Assembly (NCBI GenBank): GCA_001898385.1
Contig: MKTT01000036.1
Span: 129,870 to 193,869, forward strand
Direction of reading: 5' to 3'
From: Planctomycetales bacterium 71-10
Lineage (GTDB): Bacteria > Planctomycetota > Planctomycetia > Isosphaerales > Isosphaeraceae
Length of the DNA stretch: 64,000 nucleotides
Part shown: positions 1 to 11,238 of the stretch, in pieces
Layout: each line of letters starts with the position of its first letter
Numbering within the stretch: position 1 is the first letter of the stretch
Made by a program: the position numbers and the translations under genes
The notes under the pieces: generated by a model
Told to the model about the DNA's origin: nothing
The model's database searches: none
What the model saw: the letters and a program-made list of their open reading frames with translations, nothing else

Positions 1-729
1 CCGGAGCTGGAGATCCCGCCCGGCCGGCCCTTCAAGGACGTGCTGGTCGCCTCGCGCGGGAACCTGGAGATCTTCGGCTTCCACGCGCTGGAGACCCTCC
101 AGTGCATGGCCGAGCGCCGCGACCTCCGCGGCAAGCCCCAGGGCGTGAAGGCCGTGACCTGCCTGGAAGGGGACGCCGTGTGGGAGGCCGGCGACAACGG
201 CGTCTGGTCGTGGGAATTGCTGTCGCACGCGCTGGGCCGCAGCCACACCGTCAACCCGGGCGACGTCCGCCGGAACACCCGCGACTTCAAGCGCCCCGGC
301 GTGCGCGATCGCGAGACGATCCCCGACGCGCCGGTCGCCTTCATCGTCGAATACGTCGACGGCCTGCGCGCCACGGCCCTGATCCTGAACGGCCACGTCG
401 ACGACACCACGGTCGCCGTCCGCACGGTCGACGGGGCCGGCCGCGAGACGATCGCCTCGACGCTCACCTACCTCCCGGCCCCGCCCGGCGCCAGCTTCTT
501 CAACCCGCTGGTCCTGCGCATCGAGGACTTCTTCCGCACGGCGAGCCCCCCCTACCCCGCCGAACGCACCCAGCTCACCGGCGGCGTCCTGGACGTCGCC
601 CTGGAGAGCCGCCTCCGCGGCCACATCGCCCTGGCGACCCCCGACCTCGCCGCGATCGACTACAAGGCCCCCGCCGACTCCGGATTCATCCGCTCCCCCT
701 TGACCGACCCGACGCCGAACCGGATCTGA
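1..729 (+). CDS. Conserved protein of unknown function, 5' end missing
   Basis: The reading frame is open from the first base and ends at a TGA at 727-729, so the true start lies upstream of the window. The visible 242 residues include a GFHALETLQCMAERR segment, a central region ending in EYVDGLRATALILNGH, and a C-terminal PPYPAERTQLTGGVLD segment. I do not recognise a named family. The tail of the protein, with a Tyr-Pro-x-Glu-Arg motif followed by a helix, is reminiscent of conserved planctomycete proteins seen with secreted oxidoreductases, but that is an impression and not a domain call. There is no sign of frame damage. A promoter-like sequence for the next gene starts 13 bases after its stop. 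Confidence 0.75.
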   Translation, partial: PELEIPPGRPFKDVLVASRGNLEIFGFHALETLQCMAERRDLRGKPQGVKAVTCLEGDAVWEAGDNGVWSWELLSHALGRSHTVNPGDVRRNTRDFKRPGVRDRETIPDAPVAFIVEYVDGLRATALILNGHVDDTTVAVRTVDGAGRETIASTLTYLPAPPGASFFNPLVLRIEDFFRTASPPYPAERTQLTGGVLDVALESRLRGHIALATPDLAAIDYKAPADSGFIRSPLTDPTPNRI

Positions 730-741
730 ACGGCCTCACTC

Positions 742-769
742 TTGACCGTTTCCGACGAACCGCTATGGT
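742..769 (+). promoter_or_regulatory. Candidate sigma-70-type promoter for the PEP-CTERM gene
   Basis: TTGACC at 742-747 and TATGGT at 764-769 are separated by 16 bases, a good match to housekeeping -35 and -10 elements. It lies about 50 bases before the start of the next gene, in the short gap after the preceding stop codon. This is pattern matching only. Confidence 0.4.
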
Positions 770-818
770 CCCAAAGGCTCGGGCCGACACGACCAAGCTT
801 CAATAGACGCACGCAAGG

Positions 819-1484
819 ATGCACAAGATGCAACGACGACTCTTGAGAGGCTTGTTCGCAACGTCGTTACTGCTGCTCGGGATCTTCGGGCGCGTGCAGG
901 CCGCGCCGATGAAGCTCTACATCTGGGGAAACGTCGACCAGGGCGACCCGGGTTCTTTCCAGGTCCCCAACCAGGAGATCGACGTCACCGACGGATTCCC
1001 CGGCTACGTCCAGGAATCGAGCGGTCACACCCAGTTCGGATGGCCGCCCGCCGGCTGGACGAAGGCGATCGACGGTTCCATCACGATCGGCGTCGCCTTG
1101 TATGACGAGGCTGGCCAAGGCCTGGCCTATGGATATCTCCGCGGGCGGATCGAGGGGGAGTTTACACACTATTTCGCCATGCCCAGCAACATCGGCGGCG
1201 GCGCGACCGGGGAAGCGAAGCTCGATCCCAACAGCCTGTCTTACTACACCCTCGACCGAGGGACCGGGCTGCCGATCCCGAGCACGATCGACCGGGTCCC
1301 TTCCTGGTTCTACGACCTCAAGGCGACGCTCGTCGGTCAGATGACGGGAGGCAGTCGGAATATTTACGAGACGACCCTGACGATCGCCGCCGTCGCGGCC
1401 GTCCCCGAGCCCGGCGCCGTCGTCGTCTTCCTCGCCGCAGCCGGCGGAGGGCTCCTCATGCTCAAGCGCCGAGCCGCCTCCTGA
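819..1484 (+). CDS. PEP-CTERM sorting domain protein
   Basis: This is a secreted protein of up to 221 residues. It has an N-terminal signal peptide (RRLLRG followed by a hydrophobic run, cleavage likely near VQAAP) and a C-terminal PEP-CTERM signal: VPEPG, a hydrophobic segment rich in Ala/Gly/Val/Leu, then KRR and a short tail. Such tails are recognised by exosortase/archaeosortase-type enzymes and are typical of exported proteins in EPS-forming bacteria. The middle of the protein has no recognisable domain. An AAGG at 815-818 abuts the ATG at 819 but is well spaced for the in-frame ATG at 828, so the true start may be 828. No exosortase gene is in the window. Confidence 0.85.
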   Translation: MHKMQRRLLRGLFATSLLLLGIFGRVQAAPMKLYIWGNVDQGDPGSFQVPNQEIDVTDGFPGYVQESSGHTQFGWPPAGWTKAIDGSITIGVALYDEAGQGLAYGYLRGRIEGEFTHYFAMPSNIGGGATGEAKLDPNSLSYYTLDRGTGLPIPSTIDRVPSWFYDLKATLVGQMTGGSRNIYETTLTIAAVAAVPEPGAVVVFLAAAGGGLLMLKRRAAS

Positions 1485-1533
1485 TCCACCCACCAACCCC
1501 ACTCCCGACCGGAGCCGAAACGGCGATCGAATC

Positions 1534-2544
1534 ATGAAATCCCCGACCCGCCCCGCCTCCGCCCTGCATCCCCTGGCGATCGCCCTGGTCGCCTGCACCG
1601 CCCTGACGGCCCTACCCGCCGGTACGACCGCCGCCGAGGACGCCCCGGACGTCGTCCGCGTCCTCAGCTTCAACCTCTGGCACGGGGGCGACGCCGGCAA
1701 GCAGCCGCTCGACCGCACGGTCGAGGTCATCAAGCAGTCGCGGGCCGACGTCGTGGGGCTCCAGGAGACGGGGGGCCTCGCGCCCAAGGACGAGCCGCGA
1801 CCCGACCGCGGCGCCGAGATCGCCGCTCGCCTGGGGTGGCATTACCTCGACCAGGGGGGCCGGACGGGCATCCTCAGCCGGTTCGAGATCGTCGGGGCCA
1901 CCCCGAAGAAGTGGGGCGCCAAACTGGCGCTCCCCTCGGGCCGGTTCATGTACGCCTTCAACGCCCACCTGGCCCACAGCCCCTATCAGCCGTATCAGCT
2001 CCTGGACATCCCCTACGGCGACGCCCCGTTCATCAAGACCGAGGCCGAGGCCGTCCGATACGCCCGCGAGTCGCGCGGGGATCAGGTCGCGGAGATGCTG
2101 GCCGAGGCGAAGGCCGTCGCCGCGGAAGGGCTCCCCATGACCATCACCGGCGACTTCAACGAGCCCTCGCACCGCGACTGGACCGAGGCCGCCGCGAAGG
2201 CCGGCCTCTGCCCGATCAAGGTCGAATGGCCGTCCACGAAGGCCGTCGAGGACGCCGGCTTCGTCGACGCCCTGCGCATCGTCCATCCCGACCCGGTGAA
2301 GTCGCGAGCCCTCACCTGGACCCCGACCACCAAGCCCGACGACCCCAAGGACCACCACGACCGCATCGACTTCGTGTTCGTCGGCGGATTCGATCACCCC
2401 GGCTCGGCCGTGAAGGCGGCCCGGATCGTCGGCGAGGCCCCCGAATCGGCCGACATCGTCGTCAGCCCTTACCCCTCCGACCATCGGGCGGTCGTGGCGG
2501 AGTTGGAACTCCCCGCCGGAGGAGCGAAGGCCGTGGGGAGATGA
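1534..2544 (+). CDS. Secreted endonuclease/exonuclease/phosphatase family protein
   Basis: The 336-residue protein has a signal peptide (residues about 1-35, ending near TTAAED) and then an EEP-fold domain. The expected signatures are visible: VLSFNLWHGG near residue 45, VVGLQETGG around residue 75, TGDFNEPSH around residue 205, DRIDFVFV around residue 280 and SDHRAVVAE near the C terminus. In this superfamily those residues bind Mg2+ and hydrolyse phosphodiester or phosphomonoester bonds. The substrate cannot be told from sequence; nucleic acids, phospholipids and inositol phosphates are all used by relatives. It follows the PEP-CTERM gene on the same strand with a 49-base gap and is convergent with the next gene, so it probably ends a short transcription unit. 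Confidence 0.88.
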   Translation: MKSPTRPASALHPLAIALVACTALTALPAGTTAAEDAPDVVRVLSFNLWHGGDAGKQPLDRTVEVIKQSRADVVGLQETGGLAPKDEPRPDRGAEIAARLGWHYLDQGGRTGILSRFEIVGATPKKWGAKLALPSGRFMYAFNAHLAHSPYQPYQLLDIPYGDAPFIKTEAEAVRYARESRGDQVAEMLAEAKAVAAEGLPMTITGDFNEPSHRDWTEAAAKAGLCPIKVEWPSTKAVEDAGFVDALRIVHPDPVKSRALTWTPTTKPDDPKDHHDRIDFVFVGGFDHPGSAVKAARIVGEAPESADIVVSPYPSDHRAVVAELELPAGGAKAVGR

Positions 2545-2557
2545 TCCGAGGCGTCGT

Positions 2558-3199
2558 TCACCCGGCGTCGATCTCGTCCAGGCGCCGCGCGATCTCCGGA
2601 TCGATCGGGCCGGCCAGGCCGACGTCGGGGTGACGGCTGTACCCGGAATGGGTCTCGGCCGCCGCGACTCGTGCAACCGCCGCGAACCACCGCGCCGCCT
2701 CGGCGTCGCCCCGTTCGTGGGCGATCAGGGCCTGCACGAGGGCGCGGCCGAACCGCTGGGAGGGCGTCGCCGCGCCGGACGCCCACTCGCCTCGCAAGGC
2801 GAGGTGCAGGGCCTCGTCGTACAGGTCCACGATCCGACGGACGGCTATGAAGCGCGCAAAGCTCCTCTCCACCCCCGGCACGACGTTCGGGCGGTCCTCC
2901 TGCGCCCCGAGCGACGCCCGGTACGCAGCGACCGCCTCATCGACGAGCCCGAGGGCGTCGAGGCATTCGGCTCGCAGGAGATGGGATTCGGCCGTGAAGA
3001 TCGAATCCCGGTACTCCACGAGTCGCCGATCCAGCAGCGACAGCGCCGCCCGGTGCTCGCCGGCTTCGGCCAGGTGGAACGCCTGGAGATGAAGGTATGA
3101 GTCCCTGGACCGACTCCGGCTGCGTTTCAACCTCGCCTCGAAGTCGGCCGCGTCTTGCTCGGTCCAGGTCGTGCGTCGGAACCAGTCGTCGCCGGCCAT
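2558..3199 (-). CDS. TPR-like helical repeat protein of unknown function
   Basis: The 213-residue protein is almost entirely helical in appearance. Its segments read like degenerate tetratricopeptide repeats, for example YLHLQAFHLAEAGEHRAAL around residues 40-58 and HLLRAECLDALGLVDEAVAAYR around residues 73-95. No enzyme motif, signal peptide or membrane segment is visible, so it is presumably cytoplasmic and may mediate protein contacts. The N terminus has a Trp-rich start (DDWFRRTTWTEQDAADFEARL). It converges with the plus-strand EEP gene with only 13 bases between stops. I cannot assign a specific role. Confidence 0.75.
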   Translation of the reverse strand: MAGDDWFRRTTWTEQDAADFEARLKRSRSRSRDSYLHLQAFHLAEAGEHRAALSLLDRRLVEYRDSIFTAESHLLRAECLDALGLVDEAVAAYRASLGAQEDRPNVVPGVERSFARFIAVRRIVDLYDEALHLALRGEWASGAATPSQRFGRALVQALIAHERGDAEAARWFAAVARVAAAETHSGYSRHPDVGLAGPIDPEIARRLDEIDAG

Positions 3200-3594
3200 G
3201 GCTCCCCCTATCGGACCGCAGCCCCCTCGGCGCTCGACGGTCGTTCGACCAGATAATCATCCGTCGAATCTGGACGGAATCCTGAAATCTCGCAATGCGC
3301 GGCCGAGATCATACGAGGTGCAGATCGTCGTTCTTTGACAATTCGACAGCACCTATCGGGAGCCAAGCCGACCCCGAACGACCGGCCTGCATCGCCCGAT
3401 CGACCGTCCCGGCGTGCGACTTCGCAAGCCTCGCCGGGGATTCGGTCTTGAGCCCCAGCTCTCGGCCGGCATCGAGAAAAACCCAATCGACTTCGACGAT
3501 CGAAGCCAACGCATAACGACGTAATCATCCAACCTTTAACAACTTGCGAACAACACACCCAAAGCGTCACGAGCGAACGAACCCGCCGCGAGGC
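3200..3594. other. Gene-free stretch, slightly AT-richer than its surroundings
   Basis: About 395 bases lie between the TPR-like gene (minus) and the end of the carboxylase alpha gene (minus). The only readable frame is a minus-strand stretch of about 66 codons at 3309-3509, starting at TTG, with no recognisable domain and no good ribosome binding site. It could be the remnant of a decayed gene. No hairpin terminator with a T run and no repeat was found here. Confidence 0.4.
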
Positions 3595-5583
3595 TCATTC
3601 GAACCGCAGGATCGCCTGGTCGACGGCCAGGCTGTCGCCGGGGGCGGCGAGGATCTCGGCGACGACGGCGTCGTGGTCGGCGCGGAGGACGTTGCGCATC
3701 TTCATGGCCTCGACGACGGCCAGGGTCTCGCCGCCGCGGACGGCCTGACCGGGGGCGACGGCCACCTCGACAAGCAGGCCGGGCATGGGGGAGAGGAGGA
3801 GCTTCGACAGGTCCGGCGGCGGCTTCTGGGGCATCAACGCCAGCAGCTCGGCGGCGCGGGCGGTCATGACGAAGGCGTCCACCTGCGCCCCGCGGTGGGC
3901 GACGCGGTACTTCAGGCCCGTCCGCTCGACCTGGACGCAGACGTCCTCGCCGTCCCACGTCCCCTTCAGGAGCGGGTCCCCCAGCTTCCAGGCCGTCCGA
4001 AGGTGGTGGAGCTTACCGTCGTGCAGGATCTCGCACCCGCCGTCGTCCAGGAAGACGCCCAGTTCGTAGCGGGCGTCGGGGAGGAGGACGACCCAGTCGG
4101 AGGCGACGCGCCGGGCGTGGCCTTCGAGCTGGCCGCTCGTCCCCACGGCCCGCTTGATGTAGCGACGGCGGGCGTAGGCGGCGACGGCGGCCAGGATCAG
4201 CGGATCCTCGTGGGGGAGGCTCGCAGAATGGAAGCCGTCGGGATAGGTCTCGGCGATGAGGCCGGTGTCCAGGTCGCCGGCCAGGAACCGCGGATGCCGC
4301 GTGAGCGCCGCCTGGAACGCGAGGTTCGTGGAGACCCCGCGGATCAGGAAGGCGTCGAGCGCCCCGTGCATCCGCTCGACGGCCTCCCTGCGGGTCCGGC
4401 CGCTCGTGATCAGCTTGGCGATCATCGAGTCGTAATAGATGGATATCTCATCCCCCTCGACGACCCCCGCGTCGACGCGGACGGAGCCGGCCTCCTCCTC
4501 AGGGGGCCGGTAACGGACGAGGCGGCCGGTGGAGGGGAGGAAGTTGCGGAACGGATCCTCCGCGTTGATGCGGCACTCGATCGCCCAGCCCTCCGGGCGG
4601 ACGTCGGCCTGCGTCATCCCCAGCGGCTCGCCGGCCGCGATCCGGATCATCTTCTCCACCAGGTCCAGCCCCGTGACCATCTCGGTGACGGGGTGTTCGA
4701 CCTGGAGTCTCGTGTTCATCTCCAGGAAGTAGAACGAGCGGTCGGCGCCGACGACGAACTCGACCGTCCCGGCCGAGCGGTAGCCCACCGCCCTCGCCAG
4801 CGCGACGGCCTGGGCGCCCATCGCGGCCCGGGTCGGCTCGTCGAGGAACGGCGACGGCGCCTCCTCGATCACCTTCTGATGTCGTCGCTGGAGCGAGCAC
4901 TCCCGCTCGCCGAGGAAGACCGTCGCGCCGGACGCATCGGCGAGCACCTGGATTTCGATGTGGCGGGGCCGCTCGATGAACTTCTCGATGAAGACGCGAT
5001 CGTCGCCGAACGCCCCGGCGGCCTCGGCGCGGCAGGCTTCGAAGCCCTCGGCGACCCCCGCGTCGTCGCGGGCGATCCGCAGTCCCTTGCCGCCGCCGCC
5101 GGCCGACGCCTTGATCATCACCGGATAGCCGACCTCGCGGGCGATCTCGACGGCGCGGCGCGCCGATTCGATCTCGCCGTCGAAGCCCGGGATGACGTTC
5201 ACGCCGGCCTGGCGGGCCAGCCGCTTCGAGGCGATCTTGTCCCCCATCGCCGCGATGGCGTCGGCCGTCGGGCCCACGAACGCGATCCCCTCGGCGTCCA
5301 GCCGGCGGACGAACGCCTCGTTCTCGGACAGGAAGCCGTACCCCGGGTGGACGGCCTCCGCGCCGGTCGCCTTGCACGCGGCCACGATCCGGTCGACGTC
5401 CAGGTACGACAACCGCGGCGGCGACGGGCCGAGGAGGAACGACTCGTCGGCGAGGTCGACGTGCAGGGCGTCGCGGTCGGCCTCGGAGTGGACGGCGACC
5501 GTGGCGATCCTCATCTTGCGCGCTGTGCGGATGACCCGGCAGGCGATCTCGCCCCGGTTCGCGATCAGGATCTTCTGGAACAT
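3595..5583 (-). CDS. pccA: Acyl-CoA (propionyl-CoA) carboxylase alpha subunit: biotin carboxylase plus biotin carrier
   Basis: The 662-residue protein has the size and domain order of PccA/MccA-type alpha subunits. It opens with the biotin carboxylase N-domain (FQKILIANRGEIACRVIRTAR), followed by the ATP-grasp domain with its Gly-rich loop (KASAGGGGKGLRIA) and catalytic EMNTRLQVEHPVTE, the carboxylase C-domain, a BT-like linker and a C-terminal biotinyl domain with EAMKM. The biotinylated lysine would be Lys628, 34 residues from the end. It carboxylates biotin with ATP and bicarbonate and hands the carboxyl to the beta subunit, here encoded just upstream. The neighbouring methylmalonyl-CoA mutase and MeaB make propionyl-CoA the likely substrate, although acetyl-CoA or methylcrotonyl-CoA cannot be excluded from sequence. 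Confidence 0.93.
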   Translation of the reverse strand: MFQKILIANRGEIACRVIRTARKMRIATVAVHSEADRDALHVDLADESFLLGPSPPRLSYLDVDRIVAACKATGAEAVHPGYGFLSENEAFVRRLDAEGIAFVGPTADAIAAMGDKIASKRLARQAGVNVIPGFDGEIESARRAVEIAREVGYPVMIKASAGGGGKGLRIARDDAGVAEGFEACRAEAAGAFGDDRVFIEKFIERPRHIEIQVLADASGATVFLGERECSLQRRHQKVIEEAPSPFLDEPTRAAMGAQAVALARAVGYRSAGTVEFVVGADRSFYFLEMNTRLQVEHPVTEMVTGLDLVEKMIRIAAGEPLGMTQADVRPEGWAIECRINAEDPFRNFLPSTGRLVRYRPPEEEAGSVRVDAGVVEGDEISIYYDSMIAKLITSGRTRREAVERMHGALDAFLIRGVSTNLAFQAALTRHPRFLAGDLDTGLIAETYPDGFHSASLPHEDPLILAAVAAYARRRYIKRAVGTSGQLEGHARRVASDWVVLLPDARYELGVFLDDGGCEILHDGKLHHLRTAWKLGDPLLKGTWDGEDVCVQVERTGLKYRVAHRGAQVDAFVMTARAAELLALMPQKPPPDLSKLLLSPMPGLLVEVAVAPGQAVRGGETLAVVEAMKMRNVLRADHDAVVAEILAAPGDSLAVDQAILRFE

Positions 5584-5632
5584 GCCGGGGCTCGCGGGGA
5601 GGTGACGGTCGAATCAACGTCAGGCTTCGAAC

Positions 5633-5821
5633 GACGTCCTTCCCCCCTCGCGGGGGAAGGTGGCCCGGAGGGCCGGATGAGGGGGACGACGAGCACGGAG
5701 GCCGTGGGATCTCGCGTCGGCCCGGACGGGCGGGCCGTCGGCTCCCGACGGCGCTCGTGCTGGTCGTCCCCCTCATCTGACCGCTTCGCGGTCTGTCTTC
5801 CCCCGCGAGGGGGGAAGACGT
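5633..5821. repeat. Composite palindromic repeat (arm order A then inverted B)
   Basis: A 189-base element lies between pccB and pccA. Its ends are inverted copies of a short palindrome: CCCCCCTCGCGGGGGAAG near 5642-5659, and the complementary form ending at 5817. Inside the left end is arm A (GGTGGCC, GGAG loop, GGGCCGGATGAGGGGG). Inside the right end, inverted, is arm B (a hairpin GACCGCTTCGCGGTC followed by the same GATGAGGGGG box). The centre is GC-rich with further inverted repeats. The same arms recur at 17763-17951 and, in variant form, at 18464-18818. It resembles REP-type extragenic palindromes and could also shape the pccBA transcript. Confidence 0.8.
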
Positions 5822-5837
5822 CGGAGTGGACGGTTCC

Positions 5838-7370
5838 TTAGAGCGGGATGTTGCCGTGCTTGCGCCAGGGGCGCTCGACCTTCTTCTTGCGGAGCATCTC
5901 CAGCGACCGGGCGATCCGGCCGCGGGTCTCGCGCGGCATGATGACGTCGTCGACGAAGCCGCGATGGCCGGCGATGAACGGGTTGGCGAACTTCTCGCGG
6001 TACTCGCGCTCGCGGGCGGCGATCTTCGCCGGGTCCTTCTTCTCGTCGCGGAAGATGATCTCCACCGCCCCCTTCGGGCCCATCACGGCGATCTCGGCCG
6101 ACGGCCACGCGAAGTTCACGTCGCCCTTCAGATGCTTGGACGACATCACGTCGTAAGCGCCGCCGTAGGCCTTGCGGGTGATGACCGTGACCTTCGGGGC
6201 CGTGCATTCGGCGTAGGCGTACAGCAGCTTCGCCCCGTGCTTGATGATCCCGCCGTACTCCTGAGAGGTCCCGGGCATGAAGCCGGGGACGTCCACGAAC
6301 GTGACGATGGGGATGTTATAAGCATCGCAGAATCGGACGAACCGCGCGGCCTTGATGGAACTCTTGATGTCCAGGCAGCCCGCCAGGACGAGCGGTTGGT
6401 TGGCGACGAACCCCACGCTCCGGCCGCCGACCCGGCCGAAGCCGATCACGATATTCCGGGCGTGGTCGGGCGCCAGCTCGAAGAAGTCCCACTCATCGAC
6501 GACCTTGAGGACCAGCTCGCGGACATCGTAAGGCTTGTTGGGGTCGTCGGGGACGAGGGAGTCGAGCGAGGGCTCCTCGCGGTCGGCCGGGTCCTCGGTC
6601 GGGACGACGGGGGGGCTCTCGCGGTTGTTCGACGGCAGGAACGTGAACAGCCGGCGGGTCATCATCAGGGCCGCGACGTCGTCCTCGAACGCGAGGTCCG
6701 CGACGCCCGATTTCGTGGTGTGGGTCGTCGCCCCGCCCAGTTCCTCGGCCGTGACCGACTCGTGCGTGACGGTCTTCACCACGTCGGGCCCGGTGACGAA
6801 CATGTACGACGAGTCCTTCACCATGAAGATGAAGTCGGTCATCGCCGGCGAGTAGACCGCCCCCCCCGCGCACGGGCCCATGACCAGGGAAATCTGCGGG
6901 ACGACGCCCGACGCCTGGACGTTCCGCAGGAAGACGTCGGCGTAGCCGCCGAGCGAGGCGACCCCCTCCTGGATCCGCGCCCCGCCCGAGTCGTTCAGGC
7001 CGATCACCGGGGCACCGACGTCCATCGCCTTGTCCATCACCTTGCAGATCTTCTCGGCGTGGGCCTCGGAGAGCGAGCCGCCGAAGACGGTGAAGTCCTG
7101 GCTGAAGACGAAGACCAGCCGTCCGTTGATGGTGCCGTAGCCGGTCACCACGCCGTCGCCGGGGATCACCTGGTCGGCCATGCCGAAGTCGGTGCAGCGA
7201 TGGCCCTTGAACATGTCCCATTCTTCGAATGAATCGGGATCCACCAGCAGCTCGATCCGCTCGCGGGCGGTGAGCTTCCCCTTGGCGTGCTGGGCCGCGA
7301 TCCGCCTCGCGCCGCCCCCAAGCCGGGCCGCGGCGCGCTTCTCGTCGAGCTGGCGGACGATCTCGTGCAT
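5838..7370 (-). CDS. pccB: Acyl-CoA (propionyl-CoA) carboxylase beta subunit
   Basis: The 510-residue protein is a biotin-dependent carboxyltransferase with N and C crotonase-like halves. Landmarks are [20 protein letters not shown] near residue 30, [12 protein letters not shown] and [33 protein letters not shown] and, in the C half, [25 protein letters not shown] and [11 protein letters not shown]. It transfers the carboxyl group from biotin on PccA to propionyl-CoA to give (S)-methylmalonyl-CoA. The start at 7370 ([12 protein letters not shown]) is preferred because upstream codons read as Arg/Pro-rich shadow sequence. It is 17 bases downstream of meaB and followed by pccA after a palindromic repeat. 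The protein is a clear paralogue of the 12S transcarboxylase subunit at 15428-16987. Confidence 0.93.
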   Translation of the reverse strand: MHEIVRQLDEKRAAARLGGGARRIAAQHAKGKLTARERIELLVDPDSFEEWDMFKGHRCTDFGMADQVIPGDGVVTGYGTINGRLVFVFSQDFTVFGGSLSEAHAEKICKVMDKAMDVGAPVIGLNDSGGARIQEGVASLGGYADVFLRNVQASGVVPQISLVMGPCAGGAVYSPAMTDFIFMVKDSSYMFVTGPDVVKTVTHESVTAEELGGATTHTTKSGVADLAFEDDVAALMMTRRLFTFLPSNNRESPPVVPTEDPADREEPSLDSLVPDDPNKPYDVRELVLKVVDEWDFFELAPDHARNIVIGFGRVGGRSVGFVANQPLVLAGCLDIKSSIKAARFVRFCDAYNIPIVTFVDVPGFMPGTSQEYGGIIKHGAKLLYAYAECTAPKVTVITRKAYGGAYDVMSSKHLKGDVNFAWPSAEIAVMGPKGAVEIIFRDEKKDPAKIAAREREYREKFANPFIAGHRGFVDDVIMPRETRGRIARSLEMLRKKKVERPWRKHGNIPL

Positions 7371-7387
7371 GGCGACGGCTCCCCGGT

Positions 7388-8416
7388 TCAGTCGTTGGCG
7401 GCCTCGACGAAATCGAGCAGCCGGTAGGCGGCGGCGGCGGCGGTGGTGCGGCCCTCGGCGACGGAACGGCTGGTCGGCTCCAGCTCGCTCCGGACCTTCG
7501 GATTCTCGCGAAAGCGGGTCCGGAGCCCCTGGTCGATCAGGCTCCACATCCAGTCGACGGCCTGGCGGCGGCGCTTCTCGTCCAGCTCGCCGGACTCGCC
7601 CAGCGCCTTGCGAAGGCGCTCGATCTCGGCCCAGAACTTGTCGATCCCCTGATTCTTCGCCGCGCTCAGGGCGACGACGACGGGCTTCCAGTTCGGCGAC
7701 GGGTGCCGCAGCAGCGACAGGGCCCCGGCGAGCTGGCGGCGGGCGAGTTCAGCGGCGTCGGGGTCGATGTCGGCCTTGTTGACGACGATGACGTCGGCGA
7801 TCTCGACGATCCCCTTCTTGATCGCCTGGAGGTCGTCGCCCGCGTTGGGGAGCTGGACCAGGACGAAGGCGTCGACCATGCCGGCGACGGTGGTCTCGCT
7901 CTGGCCCACGCCGACGGTCTCCACCAGGATCACGTCGAAGCCGGCGGCCTCGCAGACGAGCATGGCCTCGCGGGTCTTGTCGGCCACGCCGCCGAGCGAG
8001 CCCCGCGACGGCGACGGCCGGATGAAGGCGTCCGGGTTGACCGACAGGTGCTCCATCCGGGTCTTGTCCCCCAGGATGGAGCCGCCGGTGATGGTGCTGG
8101 ACGGGTCGATCGCCAGCACGGCCACGCGATGCCCCCGGCGGATCAGCTCCAGCCCCAGGGCCTCGATGAACGTCGACTTCCCCGCCCCCGGCGAGCCGCT
8201 GATCCCCAGCCGGATCGAGTCGCCGGTGTGCGGCAGGAGCGCATCGAGCACGCCAGCGGCCCGTCGGCGGTGGTCGGACCGCGTGGACTCGATCAGCGTG
8301 ATGGTCTTCGCCAGCGCCCGGGGCTGGCGCTTCAGGACGCCGTCGACGAGCGCCTGGTCGGCCGGTTCGAGGATCACCTTGCTGGGGAGGTGCGTGGCTT
8401 CAGCGTCGCTCGGCAT
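7388..8416 (-). CDS. meaB: Methylmalonyl-CoA mutase-associated GTPase MeaB (ArgK family)
   Basis: The 342-residue G3E-family P-loop GTPase carries Walker [10 protein letters not shown] near residue 72, a [15 protein letters not shown] region, ETVGVGQSE as the switch/Walker B region and NKAD as the guanine-specificity motif near residue 206. MeaB proteins protect and reload the adenosylcobalamin-dependent mutase and edit damaged cofactor. The gene lies 134 bases downstream of the mutase and 17 bases upstream of pccB on the same strand, which is the usual neighbourhood. The start at 8416 ([13 protein letters not shown]) is chosen because upstream in-frame codons are the shadow of the mutase gene. 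It works in the cytoplasm on the mutase encoded next to it. Confidence 0.93.
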   Translation of the reverse strand: MPSDAEATHLPSKVILEPADQALVDGVLKRQPRALAKTITLIESTRSDHRRRAAGVLDALLPHTGDSIRLGISGSPGAGKSTFIEALGLELIRRGHRVAVLAIDPSSTITGGSILGDKTRMEHLSVNPDAFIRPSPSRGSLGGVADKTREAMLVCEAAGFDVILVETVGVGQSETTVAGMVDAFVLVQLPNAGDDLQAIKKGIVEIADVIVVNKADIDPDAAELARRQLAGALSLLRHPSPNWKPVVVALSAAKNQGIDKFWAEIERLRKALGESGELDEKRRRQAVDWMWSLIDQGLRTRFRENPKVRSELEPTSRSVAEGRTTAAAAAYRLLDFVEAAND

Positions 8417-8550
8417 GGCTGCCCTGTCTGGTCGATCGTGCGGGAGGGGCCGGAGAGGCCGACCCGTGACATGGTACACGAAACGACGACCGCAGGCCCG
8501 ACATCCCGCCCGCGGGGGGATGTCGGACCCGGCCGCGCCCCGCCGCCGCG

Positions 8551-10707
<2,157 letters not shown>

Positions 10708-11238
10708 GGTCTCGGGCCTCTCATCCCTTGTCGTGGTGATGCGGACGTCGCCTCATCGGCCGCGCGGGGGGCGTCATCGGCCCCGGGGGCCGGGTCGGCG
10801 GCGACGTCGGGTCCCTGTGAATCGGGCGTCCCGCCCGTCGAACGGGGCGGGAGCGGCCCGCCCTCGGATGCGATGGGCGGGGGAGGCCGGCGGGCGTCGC
10901 GGCGGCGCCGAGGGCCTCGTCTCTGACTTCAGGATATCGCGGCGCCGGGGCGTCGGCCATCGGAGAACGGGCCCCGGGCGAGATTCCTCCCATTTCACGG
11001 ATTTCGAAATCGCGGGCCGGTTCGCCGCCGCCGGAACGTCCGGCGGACGAATCAACGCATTCGAGTCCGTTGACGCCGCCTCGCCCTTGACACGCCGGGG
11101 GAATCTGCCAGGATTGAGGGTATCTGGGGCGGCGCCGCCCCGCGGGAGGGCGTCGACCCGCCCCCCCGGCCGCGGCCGGGACGAGCCGGCCCGAGCACGA
11201 GTCCCAAGGTCCCGACCATCGAGATCGAGAGCATCGCC
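10708..11238. promoter_or_regulatory. Divergent intergenic region between mutase and SDR genes, with palindromes
   Basis: This 531-base gap must hold the promoters of both flanking operons. I see a perfect 12-base palindrome GATTTCGAAATC at 11000-11011 and a hairpin with 8-base arms (CCGCCGGA at 11028-11035 and its complement at 11039-11046). A TTGACA box lies at 11087-11092, with only a weak -10 (AGGATT) 17 bases further on, pointing toward the SDR gene. The palindromes are plausible operator sites, but no regulator gene is nearby. No riboswitch-like B12 box and no convincing small gene were found. Confidence 0.4.

Noticed and set aside
3309..3509. A minus-strand 66-codon frame starting at TTG in the gap before pccA
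   Set aside because: The sequence reads plausibly, but there is no ribosome binding site, no ATG and no family; kept only as a possible gene remnant in the description of the gap.
5633..5821. CRISPR-like repeats
   Set aside because: The repeats are mirrored hairpins, few and widely spaced, without regular spacers or cas genes.
3544..5841. A 765-codon plus-strand open frame antisense to the carboxylase alpha gene
   Set aside because: It is the high-GC shadow of pccA; its composition is dominated by Gly, Arg, Val, Asp and Leu and no domain is visible. The minus strand has a full family match.
10708..11238. Cobalamin riboswitch upstream of methylmalonyl-CoA mutase
   Set aside because: No B12-box-like sequence or matching stem layout was recognised by eye; the region is listed only as a promoter region with palindromes.
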